Below are positions 57,223-64,000 of a stretch of 64,000 nucleotides of DNA, piece by piece. Source of the stretch: Microbacterium sp. Leaf159 (GTDB lineage Bacteria; Actinomycetota; Actinomycetes; Actinomycetales; Microbacteriaceae). The notes beneath the pieces were generated by a model. That model ran no database searches and had not been told where the DNA came from. It saw only the letters and a list, made by a program, of their open reading frames with translations. The number at the start of each line of letters is the position of its first letter. The first letter of the stretch is position 1. Made by a program: the position numbers and the translations under genes. The stretch spans positions 802,190 through 866,189 of the forward strand of contig NZ_LMOU01000002.1 of assembly GCF_001423615.1 (NCBI RefSeq), read 5' to 3'.

Positions 57223-57647
57223 GCGGCACACGAGACGACGACTACGGCACGGCTCTCGAAGACGAGCTCGAGCTGCGCGACGTGCCGAGCGATGAGGTGG
57301 ATCTCATCGTCCGGGAGGTGCGGAGCCACCTCGCGGAATCCGGCGAGGATCCGCTCGAGGCGTTCGGTTCGCCCGAGCACTACGCAGACCAGTTCGCCCC
57401 GCGATCCTGGACGCGCCGGATGCTGTGGCTGCTCGTGGCTCTCGCCGGTCTGCTCGGCGCGGGAGCGGGATTCCTGCTGCTCAACGGCATGTTCGGGCTC
57501 ATGGATCCGTCGATGCAGCTGTGGGGGTGGGCACCGAGCATCCGGCTCACGCTGGGGACCTTCTGCCTCCTGGGCCTGGCCGGTCTCCTGACCTTCATGG
57601 TGATGGGGTCGCGACGACGCCGAGCGTCGTGGACGCTCGGCGACTGA
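57219..57647 (+). CDS. HAAS-type membrane protein partner of PadR
   Basis: A 142-residue protein. The first ~60 residues form the HAAS-like helical domain (EDELELRDVPSDEVDLIVRE, VRSHLAESGEDPLEAFGSPE), followed by two membrane helices and a basic tail. Such proteins are usually encoded with PadR repressors and are thought to sense at the membrane; the exact function is unknown. It ends 7 bp from the convergent hutG stop. Confidence 0.75.
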   Translation: MSGTRDDDYGTALEDELELRDVPSDEVDLIVREVRSHLAESGEDPLEAFGSPEHYADQFAPRSWTRRMLWLLVALAGLLGAGAGFLLLNGMFGLMDPSMQLWGWAPSIRLTLGTFCLLGLAGLLTFMVMGSRRRRASWTLGD

Positions 57648-57654
57648 GAGGCCG

Positions 57655-58560
57655 TCAGCGCGCGGCGAGGGCCGCGAGCATCTCGAGCACACAGAGGGCC
57701 GCGAGCCTGACGGTGCGCATGTCGTCGGTATCGGCGGTCGCGTCGACCTCGGCGATGTCTGCACTGACGACGCGCGGATCCGTGACGATCGAGCGGACGA
57801 GCGCGCGCAGCTCCCACGCCGCGAAACCGCCGGGAACGCTCGCCGGGCACCCGGGCGCCGCGGCCCGATCGGTGGCGTCGACGTCGACATCGAGATGGAT
57901 GCGAGCGGCGGCGGCGGCTCCCGCGATGCGCGTCGCCTCGGCGACGACGTCGTCGATGCCCCGGCGCCTGACCTCGTCGAGGGTGATCACACGGATTCCC
58001 CACTCGGCGGCCCGCGCCGCGTAGGCGGCGGAGTTCGCGAAGTCCGCGATGCCGATCTGGACGATCCGTGTCGGGTCGATCCGCTCGCCGTCGGGGGCGT
58101 CCTCGATCAATCGCCGCACAGGCGACCCGTTCGAGATGCCGTCGCGCAGGTCGAAGTGCGCATCGATCGTGATCAGCCCGGTGGCCCCCGCTCCTCGCGC
58201 GACCGGGTAGGTCAGCGCGTTGTCGCCCCCGAGCGCGATCACGAGACGCGCGGATTCGGCGAGCTCGTGCACGCGCGCGACGCTCGCCGCGGTGCCATCC
58301 TCGCCGTCGGGTTCGGCCACATCCCCGGCGTCGAGCACGCGCAGCGCCTCGCCGAGATCGACGACCGGCGGACCCATCAGCGTCGCGCTGTACCGGGTCA
58401 GCACCTCCCGGATCGCCGCGGGCGTCGCATGGGCGCCGGTCGGCGACAACGAGGTACGCCAGGTCGGAACGCCGAGCAGCACGGCATCCGCGTCGTCTCC
58501 GGCGGCGAAGGCGGGCCAGGATCCGGCGCGCGGCCAGAGATCATCATGCGAGAGAGCCAC
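57655..58560 (-). CDS. hutG: Arginase-family hydrolase, probable formimidoylglutamase
   Basis: A 301-residue ureohydrolase, last of the hut operon, where it should cleave N-formimidoyl-L-glutamate to glutamate and formamide. Metal motifs are DAHFD (133-137) and DVDATD (226-231). The first motif, normally GGDH, reads GGDN with Asn114, so one manganese-binding His is replaced. The GTG start lies 17 bp inside hutI. Role is assigned from family and operon place; the altered ligand leaves activity to be shown. Confidence 0.82.
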   Translation of the reverse strand: MALSHDDLWPRAGSWPAFAAGDDADAVLLGVPTWRTSLSPTGAHATPAAIREVLTRYSATLMGPPVVDLGEALRVLDAGDVAEPDGEDGTAASVARVHELAESARLVIALGGDNALTYPVARGAGATGLITIDAHFDLRDGISNGSPVRRLIEDAPDGERIDPTRIVQIGIADFANSAAYAARAAEWGIRVITLDEVRRRGIDDVVAEATRIAGAAAAARIHLDVDVDATDRAAAPGCPASVPGGFAAWELRALVRSIVTDPRVVSADIAEVDATADTDDMRTVRLAALCVLEMLAALAAR

Positions 58561-59773
58561 GGTTCTCCGTTCCTCGTGCCTTCGACGGTGCCGCGAAGAC
58601 CGCGACTCCGTCCTTCCACACCTGCTCGACGAGCGGAACTCCCGGCCGATACGCGAGATGGATGCGCGTCGGTGCCTTCAACAGCACGAGGTCTGCGCGC
58701 GCTCCCACCGCGATCAGGCCGACGTCGTCGCGTCGCAGCGCCCGCGCTCCCCCGGCGGTCGCCGCCCACACGGCTTCGGCGGGGGTCATGCCCATGTCGC
58801 GCACCGCGATCGCGATGCAGAACGGCATGGAGGACGTGAAACTCGAACCGGGGTTCGTGTCGCACGCGATCGCGACGGTGACGCCCGCATCGATCAGTCG
58901 TCGCGCGTCGGGATACGGCTGCCGGGTCGAGAACTCGACTCCGGGCAACAGGGTGAGCACCGTGTCCGAGGCGGCGAGCGCGGCGATATCGGCATCGGTC
59001 AGGTAGGTGCCGTGATCGATGGAGGCGGCTCCGAGCTCGACGGCGAGGCGCACCCCGTCGCCCGGGCCGAGCTGGCTCGCGTGTACTCGGGGCAGGAGGC
59101 CCTTCGAGACACCGGCTTCGAGCACGCGCCGCGACTGTTCGACCGAGAAGGCACCGGTCTCGCAGAACACGTCGATCCATCTCGAATGCGGAGCACAGGC
59201 GTCGAGCATCCGACCCGTGACCAGGTCGACGTACTCGTCGACGCGGTCGGCGTACTCGGCCGGAACGACGTGCGCCCCGAGGAACGTGACCTCCGGCGTG
59301 ACCTCGGCAGCGAGTCGCACGAGGCGCTCCTCATCCGCGACGCTGAGCCCGTATCCGCTCTTGATCTCGACCGTGGTGGTGCCCTGCGCGAGCATCTCGT
59401 CGAGGAATCCGCGCAGGCGGGCGCGCAGCTCGTCGTCGCTCGCCGCTCGCGTCGCAGCGACGGTCGAGCGGATGCCGCCCGCGGCGTACTTCTGCCCCGC
59501 CATCCGCGCCTCGAATTCGGCGGCGCGGTCTCCGCCGAACACGAGGTGGCTGTGGCTGTCGACGAACCCGGGGATGACCGCGCGACCACCGGCGTCGATG
59601 ATCGCGTCGGCATCAGGTGCGGCCACGGGCGCGGCATCCGCCGAGCCCACCCAGGCGATCCGTCCGCCGTCGATCAGCACGGCCGCGTCGTGCAGCGTGC
59701 CGAAGCGGTCTCCCTCGGGCAAGCCGACGTTGGTCGTCAGCTCTCCGATGTTCGTGATCAGCGAGGTGCTCAC
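58544..59773 (-). CDS. hutI: Imidazolonepropionase
   Basis: A 409-residue amidohydrolase: VIPGFVDSHSHLVFGGDRAAEF (metal HSH), KSGYGLS, FLGAHVVPAEY, HASQLGPGDG, DHGTYL and late ACDTNPGSSF. It hydrolyses imidazolonepropionate to N-formimidoylglutamate. It starts with GTG and overlaps hutU by 4 bp. Confidence 0.94.
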   Translation of the reverse strand: MSTSLITNIGELTTNVGLPEGDRFGTLHDAAVLIDGGRIAWVGSADAAPVAAPDADAIIDAGGRAVIPGFVDSHSHLVFGGDRAAEFEARMAGQKYAAGGIRSTVAATRAASDDELRARLRGFLDEMLAQGTTTVEIKSGYGLSVADEERLVRLAAEVTPEVTFLGAHVVPAEYADRVDEYVDLVTGRMLDACAPHSRWIDVFCETGAFSVEQSRRVLEAGVSKGLLPRVHASQLGPGDGVRLAVELGAASIDHGTYLTDADIAALAASDTVLTLLPGVEFSTRQPYPDARRLIDAGVTVAIACDTNPGSSFTSSMPFCIAIAVRDMGMTPAEAVWAATAGGARALRRDDVGLIAVGARADLVLLKAPTRIHLAYRPGVPLVEQVWKDGVAVFAAPSKARGTENRGSLA

Positions 59774-61470
59774 AGCATCGGCACCTTCAGCCCGCGCTCG
59801 CGGGCGATGTCGCGGGCGTGCTCATATCCGGCGTCGACGTGACGCATGACTCCGGTGCCCGGGTCGTTGGTCAGCACCCGTTCGAGCTTCTCGGCGGCCA
59901 GCGCCGAGCCGTCCGCGACGCTGACCTGGCCGGCGTGGATCGAACGCCCGATGCCGACTCCGCCGCCGTGGTGCAGAGACACCCACGAGGCGCCGGATGC
60001 CGTGTTGAGCAGCGCGTTCAGCAGCGGCCAGTCGGCGATGGCGTCAGAGCCGTCCTTCATGGCCTCGGTCTCGCGGTACGGCGACGCGACGGATCCGGAG
60101 TCGAGGTGATCTCGGCCGATCACGATCGGCGCCGCCAGCTCACCGGACGCCACCATCTCGTTGAACTTGAGGCCGGCGAGGTGGCGCTCCTTGTATCCGA
60201 GCCAGCAGATGCGCGCGGGCAGCCCTTCGAAGTGCACTTTCTCGCCCGCTTTCTCGAGCCACCGGTGCAGGGCCTTGTCGTCGGGGAAGAGCTCGGCGAT
60301 CGCGCGATCAGTCTTGTAGATGTCCTCGGGGTCGCCCGAGAGAGCCGCCCAGCGGAAGGGCCCACGGCCCTCTTCGAACTGCGGGCGGATGTACGCCGGC
60401 ACGAAGCCGGGGAACTCGAATGCCCGGTCGAAGCCGCCCAGCTGCGCCTCTGCCCGGATCGAGTTGCCGTAGTCGAAGACCGCGGCCCCCGCATCCTGGA
60501 ACGCGACCATCGCCGCCACATGCTGCGCCATCGACTCGCGAGAGCGGCGGGTGAACTCCTCGGCATCCCGCTCGGCCTCGGCCTTCCAGTCGGCGACCGA
60601 GATGCCGACCGGCAGGTAGGCGAGCGGATCGTGAGCGCTGGTCTGGTCGGTGACGATGTCGATCGGCACGCCCCGGCGCAGCAGCTCGGGGAAGACCTCT
60701 GCCGCGTTGCCGACGACGCCGACCGAGAGCGCCTCACCGTCCTGCTTGGCTGCGACGACCCGGGCGACGGCTGCATCGAGGTCGGTCGTGTACTCGTCGA
60801 GGTATCCGTGCTGCACCCGGCGTGCGAGGCGCGACTCGTCGACATCGACGATCAGCACGACCCCGTCGTTGAGCGTGACGGCGAGCGGCTGCGCGCCGCC
60901 CATGCCACCGGCGCCGCCGGTGAGGGTCAGCGTGCCCTTGAGCGAGTCCCGGCCGAGCGAGCGGGCGACGGCCGAGAACGTCTCATAGGTGCCCTGCAGA
61001 ATGCCCTGGGTTCCGATGTAGATCCACGACCCGGCGGTCATCTGGCCGTACATGATCAGACCGAGCTCTTCGAGCTTGCGGAACTCGGGCCAGGTCGCCC
61101 AATCGCCCACGAGGTTCGAGTTGGCGATCAGCACGCGAGGCGCCCACTCGTGCGTGCGGAAGACGCCGACGGGCTTTCCCGACTGCACGAGCAGAGTCTC
61201 GTCGGGTTCCAGTTCGTCGAGCGTGCGGACGATCGCGTCGTACGCCTCCCAGCTGCGAGCCGCCTTTCCGGTGCCGCCGTACACCACGAGGTCCTCAGGG
61301 TGCTCGGCGACCTCGGGATCGAGGTTGTTCATGAGCATCCGCTTCGCCGCTTCCGCACCCCAGCTCTTGGCGGTGCGCTGGTTGCCGCGGGCGGCGCGGA
61401 CCGTGCGGGGTCCGGCGGGCGGCGTGGATCCGGGGGTCGCGGTCGATTCGGGGGTCGTGGTGTCAGTCAT
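59770..61470 (-). CDS. hutU: Urocanate hydratase
   Basis: A 566-residue NAD-dependent enzyme converting urocanate to imidazolonepropionate. Marks are VYGGTGKAARSW, MYGQMTAGSWIYIGTQG, LTGGAGGMGGAQPLA, and ARICWLGYKERHLAG. Near the end, SGASWVSLHHGGGVGIGRS. It overlaps hutH by 8 bp. Confidence 0.95.
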   Translation of the reverse strand: MTDTTTPESTATPGSTPPAGPRTVRAARGNQRTAKSWGAEAAKRMLMNNLDPEVAEHPEDLVVYGGTGKAARSWEAYDAIVRTLDELEPDETLLVQSGKPVGVFRTHEWAPRVLIANSNLVGDWATWPEFRKLEELGLIMYGQMTAGSWIYIGTQGILQGTYETFSAVARSLGRDSLKGTLTLTGGAGGMGGAQPLAVTLNDGVVLIVDVDESRLARRVQHGYLDEYTTDLDAAVARVVAAKQDGEALSVGVVGNAAEVFPELLRRGVPIDIVTDQTSAHDPLAYLPVGISVADWKAEAERDAEEFTRRSRESMAQHVAAMVAFQDAGAAVFDYGNSIRAEAQLGGFDRAFEFPGFVPAYIRPQFEEGRGPFRWAALSGDPEDIYKTDRAIAELFPDDKALHRWLEKAGEKVHFEGLPARICWLGYKERHLAGLKFNEMVASGELAAPIVIGRDHLDSGSVASPYRETEAMKDGSDAIADWPLLNALLNTASGASWVSLHHGGGVGIGRSIHAGQVSVADGSALAAEKLERVLTNDPGTGVMRHVDAGYEHARDIARERGLKVPML

Positions 61471-63004
61471 TCGCGTGCTCCTTTGCGATGCGGGCGACGG
61501 CGCCGGACTGCACGAGTGCGGTCACGGCCTCCAGGTCTGGTGAGAGGAAGCGGTCGGGTCCGGGACCCGCCGCGACGGTGCGGACAAGATCACGCACGGC
61601 GCCGGTCGCAGGACCCGCCTGCAGCGGCGCGCGCAGGTCGAGGGCGCGGGCTCCGGTGAGGATCTCGATCGCGAGCACCCGGCCCAGTCCGTCGATCGCG
61701 CGGCGGAGCTTGCGAGCCGCCGCCCACCCCATCGACACGTGGTCCTCCTGCATGGCCGACGACGGGATGGAGTCAACGGATGCCGGAACGGCGAGGCGCT
61801 TGAGCTCCGACACGATCCCCGCCGCGGCGTACTGCGCGATCATCAGACCCGAGTCGACACCGACCTCATCGGCGAGGAAGGGCGGCAGGCCGTGGCTGCG
61901 CGCGGGGTCGAGGGCGCGATCGGTACGACGCTCCGAGATCGAGGCGACGTCGGCGACCGAGATCGCGAGGAAGTCGAGGACAGCAGCGACCGGCGCTCCG
62001 TGGAAGTTTCCGTTGGATTCGATGCGGCCGTCGACGGTGATCACGGGGTTGTCGATCACGCTCGCGAGTTCACGGTCGGCGATCGTCGACGCGTAGCCCA
62101 TGGTGTCGCGCGCGGTTCCGTGCACCTGCGGCGAGCAGCGCAGCGAGTAGGCGTCCTGCACGCGGCCATCCTCCGGGCCCTTGTGGCTGTGCACGATGGG
62201 CGAGTCGCCGAGGAAGGAGCGCAGGTGGGCTGCCGAGACGGCCTGCCCCGCCTGGGGCCGCATCGCCATGAGGTCGGCGGCGAAGACGGCATCCGTTCCC
62301 ATCTGCGACTCGACCGACATCGCCGCGGCCATATCGGCAGTGAGCAGCAGCTCATCGAGATCGTGCAGCGCCAGCACGAGCATCCCGAGCATGCCGTCGG
62401 TGCCGTTGATGAGGGCGAGCCCCTCCTTCTCGACGAGAGTGAGCGGCTCGATGCCGGCGGCGGCCAGAGCATCGGATGCCGGGATGAGCGTGGCCTCGGC
62501 GTCGCGGACGTCACCCTCGCCCATCGTCGCGAGCGCGATGTGGGCGAGCGGGGCGAGATCGCCCGAGCATCCGAGCGAACCGTACTCGCGCACGACCGGG
62601 GTGATCCCCGCGTTGAGCAGACCCGCATACGTCTCGACTACGACGGGGCGGACGCCCGTGCGGCCGGACGAGAGCGTCTGCAGCCGGAGAAGCTGAAGAC
62701 CGCGCACGACCTCGCGCTCGACCTCTGCGCCGGTGCCGGCCGCGTGGGAGCGGATCAGGCTCGCCTGCAACTGCAAGCGGCGGTCGGGCGCGATGAAGGT
62801 CGTGGCGAGTGCGCCGAACCCGGTGGACACCCCGTAGTGCGGGTGCGGGTCGGCCGCGAGGCCGTCGATGACACGGCGTGTCTCGGCAACCCGGACGAGG
62901 GCCTCGGGGCTGATGGTGACCGGGGCGCCGTGTCGGGCGACCGCGACGACATCGGCGTGGCTCAGGGGGGCATCGCCGACGAGGACGGAAGGCAGTTCGC
63001 TCAT
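61463..63004 (-). CDS. hutH: Histidine ammonia-lyase
   Basis: A 513-residue enzyme that deaminates histidine to urocanate. The MIO cofactor triad lies in SLGCSGDLAPLAH as Cys146-Ser147-Gly148; Cys replaces the commoner Ala. HYGVSTGFGALATT with the catalytic Tyr, QVHGTARDT-like SPQVHGTARD, and NGNFHGAPVA are conserved. ATG at 63004; upstream in-frame residues are antisense to the IclR gene. First gene of hutHUIG, divergent from the regulator. Confidence 0.94.
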   Translation of the reverse strand: MSELPSVLVGDAPLSHADVVAVARHGAPVTISPEALVRVAETRRVIDGLAADPHPHYGVSTGFGALATTFIAPDRRLQLQASLIRSHAAGTGAEVEREVVRGLQLLRLQTLSSGRTGVRPVVVETYAGLLNAGITPVVREYGSLGCSGDLAPLAHIALATMGEGDVRDAEATLIPASDALAAAGIEPLTLVEKEGLALINGTDGMLGMLVLALHDLDELLLTADMAAAMSVESQMGTDAVFAADLMAMRPQAGQAVSAAHLRSFLGDSPIVHSHKGPEDGRVQDAYSLRCSPQVHGTARDTMGYASTIADRELASVIDNPVITVDGRIESNGNFHGAPVAAVLDFLAISVADVASISERRTDRALDPARSHGLPPFLADEVGVDSGLMIAQYAAAGIVSELKRLAVPASVDSIPSSAMQEDHVSMGWAAARKLRRAIDGLGRVLAIEILTGARALDLRAPLQAGPATGAVRDLVRTVAAGPGPDRFLSPDLEAVTALVQSGAVARIAKEHAND

Positions 63005-63047
63005 GTGTCGATTCCACACCCGACGGGTCGCGCGCGACAGGCGATCG

Positions 63048-63071
63048 TGGGATCCTGTGTCTGTGATCCCA
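63048..63071. promoter_or_regulatory. Probable IclR operator (inverted repeat)
   Basis: TGGGATC (63048-63054) and GATCCCA (63065-63071) are perfect 7-base arms separated by 10 bp. The site overlaps the start of the IclR gene and lies about 45 bp before hutH. Confidence 0.6.
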
Positions 63072-63833
63072 GACAATGCGGAGACCGCCGCCCAGGTGCC
63101 TGCGGCCCAGAACACCCTGCGGATCCTCAGCTATCTGGCGGGGCGACCCGCACCCGTCGCTGCGTCGGCGATCGCGCGCGAGCTCGAGCTGCCCCGGTCG
63201 ACCGTCTACCACCTGCTCACGACCCTCGCTGCGCACGGCTTCGTCCTGCACATGAAGGAGGATCGGCGGTGGGGGCTGGGCACCTCGGCCTTCGAGCTCG
63301 CCGGCGGATACGCGCGCCAGCAGCCGCTCGCGCGGATCGGGCGGCCACTCGTCGCCGCCCTGTCGGATCTTCTCGGCGAAAGCACGCACCTGGCGGTGAT
63401 GAGTGGCGGCGATGTGCTCTACATCGTCGAGGAGCGCGCGCCACGGAGGCAGGCTCTCGTCACGGATGTCGGCGTCCGCCTGCCCGCGCACCTCACCGCC
63501 TCGGGGCGGGCCATGCTTGCGGCGCTCCCCCGTGAACAGGTGCGGGCGCTGTATCCGAGTGCGTCCGCCTTCCCGGATCGCACAGGACTCGGTCCACGAA
63601 AGCCGAGCGAGCTGCGTGAGCTGCTTCGCATTGTGAGGGAGCGCGGCTATGCGACCGAGGACAGCGAGGTGGCAGACGGACTGCGCAGCGTCGGCGCCGT
63701 CGTCCGCGATCACGCGGGCTGGCCGGTCGCCGCAGTCGCGGTGACCTGGGCGGGCGGCGAGCTCGACGAGCGCACGCTCGCGGATGCCGTCATAGAGACG
63801 GCCGCGGTGCTCGAGTCCCGCCTCAAACGCTGA
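63063..63833 (+). CDS. IclR family regulator of the hut operon
   Basis: A 256-residue protein with an N-terminal winged helix (AASAIARELELPRSTVYHLL) and a C-terminal IclR ligand domain (STHLAVMSGGDVLYIVEE, LPAHLTASGRAMLA). Start taken at GTG 63063; GTG 63057 is possible. It is divergent from hutH by 58 bp and should sense urocanate or histidine. IclR-type control of hut genes is known in other actinobacteria, but direct control here is inferred. Confidence 0.87.
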   Translation: MIPDNAETAAQVPAAQNTLRILSYLAGRPAPVAASAIARELELPRSTVYHLLTTLAAHGFVLHMKEDRRWGLGTSAFELAGGYARQQPLARIGRPLVAALSDLLGESTHLAVMSGGDVLYIVEERAPRRQALVTDVGVRLPAHLTASGRAMLAALPREQVRALYPSASAFPDRTGLGPRKPSELRELLRIVRERGYATEDSEVADGLRSVGAVVRDHAGWPVAAVAVTWAGGELDERTLADAVIETAAVLESRLKR

Positions 63834-63841
63834 CGCGAGAG

Positions 63842-63867
63842 CCGGGCCTGCGGTGTGTGCAGCCCGG
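63842..63867 (+). terminator. Weak terminator hairpin after the IclR gene
   Basis: CCGGGCCTGC pairs with GCAGCCCGG with one bulged C and a 7-nt loop, starting 8 bp after the stop. No U tract follows. Confidence 0.35.
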
Positions 63868-63902
63868 GGGCCTACACGTCTGCGTGGGAACGCACGTTAA
63901 CG

Positions 63903-63936
63903 CAGAAAAGCCACCCAACATTGGGTGGCTTTTCTG
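63903..63936. terminator. Strong terminator between the IclR gene and the rRNA operon
   Basis: A perfect 16-bp stem, CAGAAAAGCCACCCAA against TTGGGTGGCTTTTCTG, with a 2-nt apex. It sits 10 bp beyond the 3' end of the 5S gene and has T runs on both sides, so it should stop the rRNA transcript and also reads in the other direction. Confidence 0.85.
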
Positions 63937-63946
63937 TTTAAAAGAA

Positions 63947-64000
63947 GTCCGGCGGTGTCCTACTCTCCCACAGGGTCCCCCCTGCAGTACCATCGGCGCT
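63947..64000 (-). rRNA. rrf: 5S ribosomal RNA, 3' part (5' end outside window)
   Basis: Read on the minus strand, the last 54 bases carry the conserved 3' half of bacterial 5S rRNA: AGCGCCGATGGTACTGCAG, then the GGGACCCTGTGGGAGAGTAG segment and the closing ACACCGCCGGAC, which pairs with the 5' end of the molecule. The gene runs off the right edge, so a 16S-23S-5S operon presumably enters from there on the minus strand. Confidence 0.9.

Noticed and set aside
1..64000. CRISPR arrays, tRNA genes, prophage or IS elements
   Set aside because: None seen: no spaced identical repeats of 25-40 bp, no recognisable tRNA cloverleaf, no transposase or integrase.

Overview
The window is high-GC DNA with dense, translationally coupled operons (ATGA/GTGA overlaps), many GTG starts, apparent leaderless promoters, a class Ib ribonucleotide reductase operon and actinobacterial-looking proteins. 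It looks chromosomal and fits an actinobacterium of the Microbacteriaceae, probably Microbacterium or a close relative; that placement rests on protein resemblance recalled from memory, not on a search. The right edge runs into the 3' end of a 5S rRNA gene on the minus strand, so the window ends beside an rRNA operon.

Layout. (1) 1-1327: a worn metal-resistance segment with the end of a CadD-type cadmium exporter, an lspA-like signal peptidase, a short truncated membrane-protein start, and a thioredoxin-fold/zinc-ribbon pair. (2) 1.5-21.8 kb: the accessory heart of the window. A plus-strand operon (CocE hydrolase, DUF3237, complete peptide-type ABC importer, DUF3237, YtcJ-type amidohydrolase) converges on a minus-strand operon (YtcJ-type amidohydrolase and a second complete importer). 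Each is controlled by its own divergent TetR gene with a visible palindrome over the promoter. A third unit (FAD monooxygenase, MarR, third DUF3237) follows. Together they look like uptake plus hydrolysis/oxidation of an unknown small amide or ester. (3) 21.8-30.5 kb: carboxylesterase in one unit with a MazEF-like toxin-antitoxin pair, orphan DNA methyltransferase coupled to a lipoate ligase, DUF1684 protein, lipase-like hydrolase, CutC, and a MarR/MFS efflux pair. (4) 30.6-34.9 kb: a disordered repeat protein, then nrdHIEF. (5) 35.3-41.4 kb: MFS transporter with sugar kinase, hydrolase with acyl-CoA dehydrogenase, Lrp regulator with an aminotransferase. (6) 41.4-52.7 kb: amine catabolism. PucR controls a beta-alanine type pair (omega-aminotransferase and malonate/methylmalonate-semialdehyde dehydrogenase). 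A five-gene operon (glutamine-synthetase-like gamma-glutamylamide synthetase, gamma-glutamyl hydrolase, aldehyde dehydrogenase, SDR dehydrogenase, FadR-type regulator) lies divergent to an ethanolamine-type permease. (7) 52.7-57.6 kb: a CsoR/RcnR-type metal sensor, orphan YefM-like antitoxin, DUF445 protein, SDR, two unknown membrane proteins and a PadR/HAAS pair. (8) 57.6-63.8 kb: histidine utilisation operon hutHUIG with a divergent IclR regulator, then terminators and the 5S gene.

The two most interesting systems are the paired DUF3237/amidohydrolase/ABC modules, whose substrate is unknown, and the gamma-glutamyl operon. The latter has the parts for a gamma-glutamylated ethanolamine (amino alcohol) route rather than the classical putrescine route, because an alcohol-oxidising SDR is present and a PuuB-type amine oxidase is absent.
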